Origin: Tetrahymena thermophila SB210
Lineage: Eukaryota; Ciliophora; Oligohymenophorea; Hymenostomatida; Tetrahymenidae
Assembly: GCF_000189635.1 (NCBI RefSeq)
Contig: NW_002476377.1
Coordinates: 248,001 to 312,000 of the forward strand
Direction of reading: 5' to 3'
DNA: 64,000 nucleotides
Below the pieces are notes generated by a model. The model made no database searches, was not told where the DNA came from, and worked only from the letters and a program-made list of their open reading frames with translations. Below, piece by piece: positions 38,701 to 51,275 of the stretch. The position numbers were made by a program, and so were the translations under genes. Every line of letters begins with the position of its first letter. Position 1 is the first letter of the stretch.

Positions 38701-40062
38701 TATTCTAGGGGATAAATGAAATCTAATTTCAAGTCTTTACTAAAACTTTTAAAACTTTTCAAGTCTCAAGTAGAATAAAAAGTAAATCACTGATAAGTAA
38801 GATTGATATTAAAAGCTTATGTTAAGTTTTTAAAACTTTAACCCAATTAAGATAAAAAGAGGTAAAAGAGTTAGGCAATCTCTCTTCATTCCTTTTAATA
38901 AATGAGTGATTATAACAAAATTAAATAAATGAATGAAATTATTGGTTACCATTATTCATATATGTTTGAATGATTTCTGACCTAGTATTTATCACTTTAC
39001 CTCTATAGAATATAGTAGTGTTAAAGTTAACGAGCAAATCACTTATTAATAAGATAACGCATACAATAGATATGTAAAAAACTCCTATGTATTAGGTAAA
39101 ATCAAAGCAAATACTAAGAGGAATGAGAAGGAAAAAAAAAGCAAGGGAAATAAGCTAACTTATATCCCAAATAATTCTGTACTACGATAGCTAATCAAAT
39201 ATAGGAATATTCTTTAATAAAGCATAAAACTTCTACTTTAAAAAGTGAGCAAAAATATTGAAATTATTCTAAGCAAAAGAAAATTTTGTTTGAGAATTTT
39301 AAGATAACATCTCAAATCGACTTAAAGAGTTTATTTGATCAACGTTGTTAGCTAAAACGATAGAATCTGATTTATCTGATAGAATGCTTCGCATTTTTTT
39401 GGATTAAAGGAATACTTATTTCTTAGAGGTTTATAATAAACTAATCATTTTTGTAGTAAATTTCTTTATCAAGAGATGTATTTTAGATTTTTTAAAAACT
39501 CTTTGGATTATAAAGGATTTAATAAAATTGGCTTAGGAACCTCTTCTCGATTATGCGTTTTGCTACTCTAAAGTTTGCCTTTTTGAAAGTAAAATATCCC
39601 TAATATTTTTTTTCTTTTTCATTTTAATGCTTTAACTTGCCTATTATTAGTAACTACTATTTAAAGAAACATCTGATTTTTATGGCAAATTATTTATCAA
39701 AGATGTCTACAACATATTTTCACTTTTAAAGAAATTTAAATCAATTATTGATATTTTATTACATTTAAAAAAATTATTTTTACTTTGAGATCTTGCTTAG
39801 TTTTTTTTAAGTCCTTTCAGGGTTTACTTTGGCTTCAGAATCAAATAAATTGCAATATGATGAACTACTTTTTTATTCTTCAAATGTTGTTATGTTTAAG
39901 CCTCTATTTCTGTAAAATGTATAAATTTAGGAGGGATACATAAAAATTAAAATATTTTTACGTTATTTAAATTAGATTACTATTTTTATTTTAGTAAACT
40001 TGACATTTCGGGTCTAATTTTTCTGTTTAGTTTTTTAGAGTTATATCAGCTTAATTATTCAT
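35760..40062 (-). CDS. Voltage-gated K+ channel with cyclic-nucleotide-binding domain (paralogue B)
   Basis: Same architecture and orientation as paralogue A. ATG 40062-40060 (MNNQADITLKNQTEKL) begins a first exon, followed by a short intron (GTAAAAATATT...TTACAG) and a second at about 39770. S1-S2 (about 39180-39000) include SLAFFFLLIPLSICFDF and ISIVCVILLISDLLVNFNTT. S3-S5 lie at about 38880-38600. The pore is VTMVTVGYGDISP (about 38510-38470) with GVFAYSISE after it. The CNBD spans about 38000-37560. The Cys/His cluster reads KCCLCQ...HSEYNCPFLHFIP (about 37480-37410). The tail is Ser/Asn-rich and contains FEIYFPFNNYDYIL (about 36330), then ends at TGA 35762-35760. Roughly 1,300 residues. 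Confidence 0.87.
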
Positions 40063-40683
40063 CGCTTTTGTGATTATTTATCAAATTAATTGTCAAAATA
40101 GAATTGTCATAAAATTGAAGAGATTTTGCTTTATTCTTTGAAGAATTTATGTTAGTTAAGATGAAATATTATATTTAAAGATTAAATTGTAATAAGTTAA
40201 ACGAATATATTAATACTTATTAAGATTGATTACAAAAGATTAATTTAAATTGAAGTTTATATATTTTATATAATTTCCAAAAAATGTCTTATTTATTTTT
40301 TTTAGCAGTCCTTAAATAAATTTTATGTTAAATCAAAGTTATTTTTAATTTGATTCATAAAAATTTTATTCAATTATTAATATAAATTTTATTTAAATTT
40401 TAAAACATGGTTTTTAATAAATGTTAAATAAATAATAAAACAATAAAAAAACTGATTTCGCTGAGGATTTAATGTAATTTCAAAAGTTGATTATGATTTA
40501 TAATTTAAGGAAAAATCATTAATAAACATTTAGATAATTTGATAACAGAGCCAGTAAATTCAAGACAAAATTTATTTACAATAATAATTCTCAATTTGTA
40601 AAATTTTTATTTTCTTTTTTTTGGTTATATTAAAGAAACAAGGTTAATCTAATGAGGCTTTATCATAATTAGAATGTTGAAAT
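40063..40683. other. Intergenic region between K+ channels B and C
   Basis: Roughly 620 bp, AT-rich, holding the 3' UTR of channel C and the promoter of channel B (both read leftward). No gene or clear motif was seen. Confidence 0.6.
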
Positions 40684-43600
40684 TCATTCAAGGTACTCTA
40701 TTGATTAGACTGACTTTTAATAAAATTTTTATGCTCTCACTTAAGGTGAGTAAAATTAACTCCTATTTAGTTAAATTTACTTTGTTTATTTTTGCTAACT
40801 CATTGTATTTTGCAGACAAAGAGATTCGCTGATAATTAAATCTACTTTTGCGCTAAAAGTGCTCTCATTTTAAGAAATTTATTTATTACTTGTGCTATTT
40901 TTACTTTCCTCTTTTTCAAGTTGACTTTAACCATGAGCTTTTTTTCCTAAATTGCTTGTAAGTGTTTCTTGATAATTACTTGGAGAATTAACTTTATTTT
41001 GTTTGATTTCAAGCATGTTTTATAATTTATTTTTACTCAATTATTGATCAGAAAAATTCTCAAAGCTTTTGTTTTTCTCCAAAATAATAGTCTTTTTTGA
41101 AAAGTCGTTTCTTAAGTTTTGCAATTTACTTAAATTGCTGTAATTTAAGTTACTTGCAAAGAGCAATTAGCTATTTCTTATATTCTATGACTGTTAGATT
41201 CTCTACTTAAAAATAGTACTATGTCTAAACTAGCTTGTAATTTTTATTGAGTTTGAATTATTTTACTTAACGTCTTAATTTTAATCCTTTTACTTAGTTA
41301 AGAGCTTATGAATTTAATTTTAATGCAAAATAACTTTATCATAATTATTGTGGACAAAGTAAATTTCATAAAGCTTCATTCTATCTAAGTCTTCTAAATT
41401 TGTAAATTCAATATTATTAATGTCAATTTTCAGCGATTATTGAGAATTGTGTTCATCATTTTCTTTTTTTTCAAAGCAATCTCTAATGCTTTTTATATTT
41501 TGGGAAACCTAATCAATTTAAGTCTCTATTATTTTTTTGATGTCTTAGAGTAAACTCTAATTTTAAGAAGATAAATTATTTTGTGAGTTATTCTTTTATG
41601 TGTTTCCAAAATTTGGTTAAATTTTGTTGCTAGAGTTCGATATTATCTTTAATTGGCTATTTCCATTGAAATTATAATTAGTTTGGCTTATTTACCTTTA
41701 TGAATTTTATTTTTAAATTTGATGACTACCTCTTCTAAGAATATTTAAGTGATTTTTTTAGTTAATCTTAATCCTTTATTAATTAGATATCTATTTGGCT
41801 TACTCATTAGTTAAATTTTAGTTTATATCATTAAAAAGTATGTCCTCAAAATTATTTTGGGCACTTAAAGAATGACTTCTTTTTCTTTAAGAGTTTTCAA
41901 GTTCAAATTCTTCTTAAATAGCTAATTCAGCATTTTTTATATCTTATTCAATTTTTTTTGGTTATATTTCTTGGTCTGTCGTAAATTTTTAATTCATTCT
42001 ATTTTTTAAAAGCTCTTTTACATTTAAAAAATCTTGAGAAGAAATATCTGAACTTAATTTTTTAAAAGTAAGATTTTGATTATTGCTTGATTATGAAAAA
42101 TTTGTATTTTGTAAAGAAGTGCAGTTCTTTTACTAAACTAGCTTCAAAGAGTTAGCCTAAAAGCTTTGAATTTAATTGACTTAACTTCTTTTTATTTTAT
42201 TTTTATTTTGCTCTTCAAGGCTGAGGTGCTAAATCGAGGGTATTTTAGGATCCTACAGGATATCTCTCATAGTAAAAAATTCATTTTACGAGATGATATC
42301 TTTAATCGATAATGATTTATCTAATGAGGACTCTTGTTAATCTAAAGAAGACGATTCGCTTTTAGAAGCACTGTTTTCAGAAGAGTTTTCTGATTTTTTC
42401 TATTAAATATGTCTTGAAAATGCAGAAGGCTGTACTTAATTTTTAATCTGAGTTACATATCCTTGCTGAATTTCTTCTTTAATTATTTGTACTTCTGGAT
42501 GAAGCTGAGTTCTCTTTTTTTATTTTGCTCTCATAGTGAAAGAATTATTTGAGGAACTTAGAGAAGACTTTTTATAGCTCGACTTAATTTCAGAGGAATA
42601 ACTTTCATCAGATGATTCCTCTGAAGAATACGAAATATTTGTGTTTAAATATGTCTGTGTATTTTCAAAGGTATTTTATTTTATATTATTAAAAATTTAC
42701 AATTAATCTCCATATTAATTTTAATCTAACTCTTGAAGTAGATTAAACCTTTGGCAATAATTTTAGACATAGTCGTTAATTTACTTTAAATTCTTAGAAT
42801 AAAAGCAAATTTAATCTTAGCTAGAGCGAAATAAATTCTTCAAAGTTTCATATTAGCTTTGATGTCTTTTAAAGTTCTGCCTAATTGATTAAGATTAATT
42901 GTTAGAAAACCTAGCTTGTATCTTAATAAAGTTAGGAATAAAATGAACAATTGGGCAATTTTATTCTAAGTGGTTAGGGTTTTAGCTAGAAACTCCTTCG
43001 CAAAGCTAACACTTACGAGTGATGCTTTTTATATTATACTTATTTAAAATGCTGTCGCGAATTAAACAGTACCTTTCATAATCGCCATTATCTTCTTTTA
43101 TAATCTATAAAAATTTTTCTCTTTCAATTTTTAATAGTGTTGTAAATTCTATACTCCTAAAGCTTTATTTTCTAGGCTATCCAGTAAAAAATTCGTTCTC
43201 TCCTATTTAATAAAATAATAATTAAAAACACTTTCTTTCTTTCTATTTAAAAAAATCACCAAAAAATGATCCTGTTTTTAGTGCTATAAAAGACTAAGAT
43301 TATTGAGACATGTTCTAAGAGGCTTAAAATATTTCAACTTATCCTTTCTCAATAAAATAAAGAGATGTATCTTCTGTTTCATCTTAAAAGTAAATAACCT
43401 CTTCAGGATTATATTTTTATTCTTTTATTAAAGGTATTATTTTAAGAATCGTTTTGAGAGTAAAGTTGTCATTAAAAATAGGAGATTAAAGTATAAATGC
43501 TCGATTAGCTTCTATCATTAGGCTCTCTTTCAAATTATTGGATAATTAATTTATTATTTTTTTTTCAGCTTCTATGTCTTAGTATTTGCTTTCGTTCCAA

Positions 43601-45839
43601 AAGTACTCTAAATAATCTCTCACTTAGTACTAAAGCTCATGGGAAATATTTTTTTTCTTCATGTAATTGTTGATAATAAAAATATTTTATTTTATTTATT
43701 TCTTATAAAATTGGATTTCTTTAAAGATACTTCCAACCTATTAATTAATTTTTATGCTTAATTAACAATTTAATAAATATATTTTTCGATTTCGATTAAT
43801 TGATGCAAAAAGCTGCTTATTTTCACTAATAAGTATATTTAAACACAAAAAAAATTAGTTAATTTCAATTAAAAAAAGAAATATGTTTAAACTTGCAAAA
43901 ATATTTTAGATTTGCTAAATATATTTTTCGCCTTAATTAAAAAAAAACTAAGAAAACGAGCACTTATTAAAGATAAATCAATTATAAGCAAATTCATTGA
44001 ATTATTTATATTTTCTCGAATTTTTCTTATTTTAAAAAGTCAAAATATACTTAGTCATGTTAAATTTGTAAGTAAAAATATGTATTTTTTTTAGTAAATA
44101 TGAGAGAAAATTTATTTGTGGTTTATAAATATAGAATTTTGAACTGTAAAAGCTATATTTATTCATATATATATGTTTATTACCTCTGTGATTGAATAAG
44201 CAAATACCCCACAAGCTGAAAGGACAGTTATTATACTTAAAAACCTTTCCTAATGATTTTAAGGAGTGAGATCACCATAGCCAACAGTGACCATTGTTAC
44301 AGTATTAAAATAAAATGAACAAAGATATTAGATGTACCATACTGAATCCGAAATGGAAAGTATCGACATCCATGATATGTTTATATTTTTGTCAGCGATC
44401 ATAATCCAGATACAAGCTAAACAATGAATTATGTAAAGATTCAAAAATAATAGTTTAGCCAATTTTAAAACCTAGCTAATTACAGGAGAAAAGTGTAATC
44501 TTATTTCTATTTTTTTGAGAAAGCTCCTGCAATTTTAAAATCTCCAATAGAAAAGGATTAAAAAGGAATCAAAAAATCGTTTTTATTATTCGTAGGAACT
44601 TGTTTGACTTATTATAATAAGAAACAATAAAGGTAAGATTGTGATGATATCTTTTTAAAAGCCTTTTAAAAATAAAAAATAATTATAGAAAATAATCTGA
44701 ATTAAAATAAAATTACTCACCTTTCTTTTTATAATTTTAGAAGATCTGTAACCTGTTTTCAATTAATTTGCCTTATAGAAATAAACTTGTATTACAAATA
44801 ACTAAAATGTCCAAACATATAAAAATAAAAAATAGGATAGCTACTATTAGAGTATATTCAACGTTTGCTATAAAATTGCTAAATGCTATCTAAAGAGGTA
44901 TTAAAATAAAATAGAAGGACAGCATTACCAGCTATAAAGTATCCCAAATCATTCTATTGATAGAAAAAGGTAAAAAAACAGGGAATTTATCTATTATTAG
45001 TAGTAGCTTTTCCTTTAGCTTTAACTTGCTAATTAGTATATCATAATATGAAGCATTTTGATAAAATTGATTTGCAAATATACCTTGTTAGTTTTAATTT
45101 ACTGATTCTGAAAACTTAAATTTTTGACTGCTTGAGTCATAATATGATGAGGATTTATCTATGATTATTTACTGGTATTAGGGGTTATTTTAAAAAATTA
45201 TATACTGCTTTTTATAAATTAATAGAAGCAATTTCTAAACAAAAAATTTGATATTCATTGACAGCTTTATTTTATGAAAGATTGACTTGATTTTTTTCTT
45301 TTGCTTGTTAATTTATTTAACTCTATTAGATGCTTATTATTCATTTTACTTTACAACATAATTAGTTGATTGTCTTTTTTTTTCCTTATTTGCTTATAAT
45401 CTTTATTCATTAATTTTTTAAGAATGAATATCAACAATTAGCCCTAGCCTATCAGTCATATTATCTATTGGACTCATATCTGAGCATTAATCTTAATCAC
45501 CATTTTGAACCGATGAATCTTTATCGTCTCTTGCGTAAGGATTTAAGCTTTTATTAAAAGCTTACGAACCGTCTCTAAATGTTTCTGATCCATTAAAGCT
45601 AAGTCCCTAAATAATTAACTTGCTTTTTCTGGTTTCCTACTATTAATCTTACTCTTAGTTCTACTATAGCTTTATATCTGTCTTTTAAGATCTCCTATTG
45701 TAAAAATTATTAGGAAATCCGCTAAATATAATTTTCCATAACGATCAAGTATTTACACATTCGTGATTTAAATCGAGTTTGATGAATTCTCATCATGCTT
45801 AATTTTAAAAAAATCAGAATTTCTATTATCTAAAAGCAT
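40684..45839 (-). CDS. Voltage-gated K+ channel with cyclic-nucleotide-binding domain (paralogue C)
   Basis: Largest of the three paralogues. The ATG at 45839-45837 (MLLDNRNSDFFKIKHDENSS) is followed by a probable intron (GTAAATACTT...TATTTAG, about 45770-45735). S1-S2 (about 44930-44780) read VMLSFYFILIPLQIAF and VAILFFIFICLDILVICNTS. S3-S5 follow an intron at about 44720. The pore is VTMVTVGYGDLTPQ (about 44300-44260), with CGVFAYSITE. The CNBD spans about 43560-43110. The Cys/His cluster is KCQLCE...HLEQNCPIVHFIP (about 43020-42930). The tail is long and Ser-rich (DESYSSEIKSSYKKSSLSSS near 42600), keeps YEIYFVHNNYDKVI (about 41380-41340), and ends at TGA 40686-40684. Start choice is supported by the open N-terminal exon; its splice site is by eye. 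Confidence 0.86.
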
Positions 45840-46421
45840 ATTTGTTTAAATAAACATTTAGTTTTTTATAAATATATAGTTATAATTAATTTTATAAAAA
45901 AGTATTAGAAAATTTAATCGAAATAGTCAAATTAATAATATTTTTATTTTTAATTAATTAATTAATTAATTTATGATGCAGTAAAACAAGATTAAATATG
46001 TAAATTATAAAATTACGGATAAGATAATAAATACATGATTGATTTAGAAAGCATTCAATTTTATCAAAAATAATTTTAAATTTTTGAAAATAAATGTAAA
46101 AATAGCTGTGTTGAATAGTATTATTTAATATTTATGTTCAAGTTATTTCAACTATCAGAGAGATTTTGTAAAAAGTAAAATTTCAATTCGTTTTGAGAGC
46201 TAACTAGGAGCAAAATCAGTATTAAATCAGAATCATAAGGGTCAATTTGCTCCTACATAGTTAAATTTTGATATTAAAATACAAATTAAGGAGAAAAATA
46301 AATTTAAAGCAAATTTATCTAAAGGGGTTTCGTCGTCTTATATATTCATATAGTAATAAGAAAAAAAAGAAATTGGCTTTGATAATTTTATATTAGCACG
46401 CACTACTTTTTAAATTTAAAA
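45840..46421. other. Divergent intergenic region
   Basis: About 580 bp between the starts of channel C (-) and the unknown protein gene (+). It includes a (TTAA)n-like run near 45950-45972. A probable bidirectional promoter; no further motif was recognised. Confidence 0.55.
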
Positions 46422-47690
46422 ATGAGCAAATCAAATACTCATCCAGCACCTCAAATGAGGAAACCAGTAAATATTTAATAAAATGTGGGGTCCCAAGTTA
46501 AGAAGGCCCCTTAGGGTGAACAAATCAGTTAAAAAAATGATTCAGCTAATCATGCTTAAATGCAAGAAGATGAAGAAAAAATTTATAGAGTTCTTAGTAG
46601 CTGTTACGACGATTATCTAAAGGTAATTATTTTCGTTTTAAATCACTTTACTTAAATCAAGAAATCATTTTAAAGCTGATTTATCTCTCTGATCCAAGAT
46701 TGTTGTTAAGAAATTGTGAAAAATAATGATGAATTTATTATTAGATGATATAAATTTATGTACTCACTTATATAATATGACTCACTTTTATTATTTTATT
46801 ACACTTAGGGTAATAAGGTTTTAATGAATAAGATCGTGAATGAAATGTCGAATAGGCACAAGGAAAAGGAACATATAAAAATGTGGTTAAGGGCATCCAC
46901 TAAAAAGCTGATTGATCTATTTAAGAATAAGCAAGATGTCAACTTTTTGATAGAGGTAATATTGTACTAAATGCCTTGGTTTGAAGCAGGTAACGAATAT
47001 GAGATTTAGTTGCAAGAGCAAGAGTAGAAAAAGATACTGTAGCAATAGCAAACTCATGCAAACTAGCAATAGCAGCATGGAATCGGAAGTAGTACCTCGC
47101 TTTTCAGCAATGCATCAAGTTCAAAGAGAAACATTTAGTAGTAGCATGGACAATAATTAACAATAAAAAAACCATCTCCTCACTTCGATTTGTTTTCAGA
47201 GCTTTCTAAATTTATAATGACTCTGCTGTCTTTCAGTAATGCCTTTGCACCATAGATTATTAAGTTCCTCATTTCCAATATTGTGCCTATGTATTTTATT
47301 CTTTTTCTTTATTATACTTCCTTCATACATCTTTCAATTTTTTTGCTTTTCTTCTACCTTTTTTCGTTTGTTTCTATTTTCCATATTTAATGCAAACGCT
47401 AACCTAACCTAACCATCCAAGCAATCAAGTTTTCATTAATTCATTCATTCATTCATGCATACTTCTTTAGCATATTTTCTTTTCATCTTCACATCCAATC
47501 TAGCTAAATGGTTCTCATCATCATTCATTCAGTCAATTATTCATTCATTTATTCATTCATTAGTTTAGTCTTGAGTTTCAATAATACCTTTGGAGTATTT
47601 ATTAAAATTAGATTTTTCTAATATACAAACATAGAAGATATGTGTTTCAAACACCTAACTTAATCAATGTGTGTCAAACCATCGATTTGA
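46422..47690 (+). CDS. Unknown protein with Gln-rich middle and possible hydrophobic tail
   Basis: I do not recognise a family. Exon 1 (46422-46622) reads MSKSNTHPAPQMRKPVN and ends YDDYLK. An intron runs 46623-46808 (GTAATT...ACTTAG), phase 0. Exon 2 begins GNKVLMNKIVNEMSNRHKEK and continues MWLRASTKKLIDLFKNKQDV, then a Gln-rich stretch and KKPSPHFDLFSELSKFIMTL. From about 47260 the frame is strongly hydrophobic (IIKFLISNIVPMYFILFLYY), then crosses (ATTC)n microsatellite sequence before the first in-frame TGA at 47688-47690. The true C-terminus may be altered by an unrecognised intron, because the last 300 bp look untranslated. Confidence 0.55.
47400..47570. repeat. (ATTC)n microsatellite tract
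   Basis: Interrupted runs of CATTCATTCATT occur near 47437-47456 and 47520-47560, next to an AACCTAACCTAACC run at 47401-47414. They lie inside the open 3' part of the preceding reading frame. Confidence 0.75.
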
Positions 47691-48356
47691 CATGAAGATT
47701 GAGTGTGTTTTGCAAAAGATGGCGGAATCAAAATTTTGAACGAACGTATGGTTTTTAAGCTCACAAAGTTTGAAAGTGGAACGGAATGAGTTTAGCAAAC
47801 ATCATACTGTAATAAAAAGACATATTCTTCAAAGTATCAGGAGACGTTTCAGGGTTCTTTCGGTCGGTCTCTAGATAAAAGTAATGTAGTGATAGAATTT
47901 GTAGAAATTTCATAATATTATAATACTAAAATCAACAGAATAATCTTAGTATGAACCAAATAAATAAGACTATCTATCTTGATTAAGAGGAAGTTAAATT
48001 AATGATCGTTTGTATTCCCATAATCTCAAAGTATTTATAAGTAAGTATGATGAGAATCAAGAATGACAAGAGCGATCAATCGATTTCATTGTTCTAGCTA
48101 GCTAGATTTATTTATTTATTACAAAGCTGACATTTTCTTTTTATAAAATTTTAATAAGAAAAGCAAAAATATAATTTTGTTATCTTGAACCTTGCAAAGT
48201 TTTTTTTCTAGCAAGACTTACTTAAGGCTTAATTAGCCATTTTCCGAAAATAAGCGAAATGGAATAATTATGCTTTAAGTAGCAAGATACATTTTTAGAT
48301 GAATAATAGGGATTAAATGTTAAGAAAATTATATAAAAAATAGGGAAGTGAAGGAA
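47691..48356. other. Intergenic region with comparatively high G+C patch
   Basis: Between the unknown protein gene and RRN3. The first 250 bp (about 47640-47900) are visibly less AT-rich than other intergenic DNA in the window. A short minus-strand frame is listed at 47761-47913. No RNA gene is recognisable. Confidence 0.5.
47761..47913 (-). CDS. Possible small ORF, 50 codons
   Basis: From ATG 47913-47911 to TGA 47763-47761 the frame reads MKFLQILSLHYFYLETDRKN and later SFYYSMMFAKLIPFHF. It has no TAA/TAG codons and lies in the less AT-rich patch. Fifty codons free of TGA are not rare in this composition, so the call is weak. Confidence 0.18.
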   Translation of the reverse strand: MKFLQILSLHYFYLETDRKNPETSPDTLKNMSFYYSMMFAKLIPFHFQTL

Positions 48357-51275
48357 ATGGAAAAAAATAAGAAATCCGAAATAGAATTAGAAGTTGAAGG
48401 AAAGGTTTTTGAAAACCAAAAAAAGCTATTAATGTATATCAGAGACATAATGAATAAGTATATTCTTAACAGTATAAATGACGTCAAAGAATTAAACAAA
48501 GAAGATACTAATTTTTTATTAGGAGTCCTCAAATACCATCCTAATTCAAAAGAAAAAATGTAAAGATACGTCAAGCTAATTATTGGTTAAGCATAATTCG
48601 ATGACAAAATCTCGAAATGCTTATACATTCAAAACAAAGAAGGTTAGAAGATAGATATTTCTTATGTAAAAAGTGTGTTTAATTTAGTTGATGAATAATT
48701 CTAAAAAATTGGATTAAAGCAAGGCTCCCCAAATTAAAAAAAGATGATGTTACAAGTTGTTGATTTGCTAGCAAAAATAATTAAAATATATCCTCTTTAC
48801 TAAAATGACCTATGTCGCATTTTACAAGAATCTTATCCTCATAGAGTGCAAGGAGAATAATTCCATAAAATATATCTTACTAACATTTTATAACTCGCTA
48901 TTAAATGCCCATAGCTTATGCCTAAAATACTGATAATTGCTGTTTAAAAATTGATTGAAATAGACTCAGAAATCAAGCTTGATCATGACGTAAATAACAT
49001 TTATTTGATTATAATTAATTCTTCCTAAATTTGCTATATATTACTTCCATTCATTCATACATACATTCATTTTAACTTTATTGATAACTTATTTTCTACA
49101 TCAATTTAAATTAAATCCTTAAAAAAATATACTGAGTAAATGGTCATTTATTGCTACGCGGAATCTTTTTTTATAAATAATTTCAGAATTTATTAGTAAA
49201 ACCGCGAAACTGAAGATAAAAATTATTTAATATTAATGCTGTAAAAAACTCATCACATAAAAAATAATACACTTTTTTTAATTTCTTCACAAAAATTTCT
49301 TTAAAAATCTTAAAGTCAATTTTGTTTTACTTTCTTTATTGTTTGATATTTGAAATTAAATTAAATTTTGCAAACAATTATTAGGATAAATTTAAAAAAA
49401 TTAATTTTGTAATTAAAAAAAAGCAATCCTTTTAAATGAATGGATGAAACTTAATTAAAAAATTTTAATGAAAATATTTATTTATTTCTAAATTTTGAAT
49501 AAGTATACCATAATTTTTCATAAACTCCCCCATTTTTGTTGAAAAAAATTTAGAAATCCCCCACCCAAAACCCACATATTTTTTTTTAATTAGACTAGTT
49601 AATAAGCTCAATTATTAAAAAAAAAATAGATTAAATGTGAATATTATATTAAATGTTTTAAAATAAATTTTTAATTTAGTAATTTATTAAAATTAAAAAT
49701 TATAAATAAAAGGCCTAAGAAAATGAGAAGAATAGTTAAATTATGGCTGAAAAACTTGATTGGCTGATGCTAATAATTTTTGAATTCATAGATTATTAAT
49801 TAAAAGATAAAGTTAGTAGCGATTCTTGTTTTGGACAAAAAGAAGAATTAAAATAAAATAGCTAAGATAAAAAAGATAAATCTTAAATGGAAGACAAATT
49901 TTTTAAAATATTTTTAAATGTATTTAGTGAATAAATATTAATCACCCATTAAAGCAAATATGTTTAGTTTATAATATTTTATCTTTGCTCACTTCGTAAC
50001 TCATTTTAAAACGCTTTTTTAAATCACCTTGTAAAAAATATAACTGAGAAAAATCCTTTGATTTACAAATCAACCTAAATCAATTCTATTTATTATCTTG
50101 GCAGCTACATTGCTCGTGCAAAATACATCGAAAATGAAACTATTAGAAAAATATTTGAATACCTTATTACTCATTTAAATAGATATATTCAAAAATTTGA
50201 TGAGAGACAAAAAGAAGAAAACTATAATGAAGGTCTCCATAAAATTCACTTAAATTTATACCATCTTTTACAAGCAATGCTTTATATCTTATGCTATCGT
50301 TTCAAAGCAGTCTTAGAAAGCAAAGAAAATCTTTTGTAGAAATTCTACGAGATTATGGACAAGGCCTGTTCTAATTTTAATGCATTATTTTTTATTTCTC
50401 CTCATATTTAAAATGTTTTTAGTGATGTTTGCGTTAGCTACGGCGAAGATTAATTAGTAGAACTTTTTGAAAAAACTAGCTAAACAAGTTAAGCAACAGA
50501 ATCAATATCAGCTGCTCTGCAACAAAGAGCTTAGCTCTTAGATAACTACTTTCCATTTGATCCCTATTGCTTACAATATAGTGATAAGTTTATTTGCGAA
50601 ATATATTAAAATTGGTAAGACACAAATTCTTTATCATCTCAATCTTTTGTTGAATAATAATTAGAAAAGCAACAACCTTAAACCAATAATAATAAAAAAT
50701 CCAAAAAAATGTCAAAAGGTAATAATGCTAATAATGCTAGCTCTAACTTAAATATCAACAATCCTCCAATAATTTAAAATAGTCCTCACTTTAATAATAG
50801 CCTAAATAATAGTTTTATATGCAGCCAATCTCATAATAATCCTAACAATATAACAGGAACTTTATTAAATACAAGTAGAAGCAACTATGGTTTCACTATT
50901 GATAAGCTGAACAATATTAATGACTTAGAATACGACAGGGATAACATGATTTATGATGACGAAGATGTAAAAGCTAATAATAATAATCATATTTTAGATT
51001 TCATAAATGAAAGTGATCCTGAATTCTAAATATAATAAGCCAAATATCATAAAGACAAAAAATCTTTAAATGGAAAACGTAAAAACCCAAGTACGACTGA
51101 TAATTCTGTGAATAACACTCCAATTACAAATAATGATGAAGACAGCAACAATTAACCTATTGTTGACTCAAAAAAAATTAGTAAAAAATCTAAAAAATCT
51201 TCTGATATTGAAGATGATTTTAACAATGCCTCTTTTGGTAATAAAAAGTTGTGCATATAAGAAATGTAATTCTGA
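48357..51275 (+). CDS. RRN3: RRN3/TIF-IA, RNA polymerase I initiation factor
   Basis: Nucleolar HEAT-repeat factor that bridges Pol I to the promoter-bound selectivity complex. The first ATG after the upstream in-frame TGA (48300-48302) is 48357. Exon 1 runs to 48989 and contains LYQNDLCRILQESYPHRVQG then HKIYLTNILQLAIKCPQL and ILIIAVQKLIEIDSEIKLD, the conserved RRN3 core. A large intron (48990-49712, 723 bp, GTAAAT...AAAAG) precedes exon 2, which starts NSQIMAEKLDWLMLIIFEFI, again a family signature (DKLDxLMxxxFEY). Later conserved pieces are YLGSYIARAKYI and FFISPHIQNVF, then FPFDPYCLQYSDKFI. The C-terminus is Asn/Ser/Lys-rich (from about 50660) with an acidic patch, longer than in animals. 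Stop TGA 51273-51275. About 730 residues. Confidence 0.92.

Noticed and set aside
47400-47414. AACCTAACCTAACC considered as an interstitial telomere
   Set aside because: Not the expected C4A2 repeat, only two to three units, and next to a microsatellite tract.
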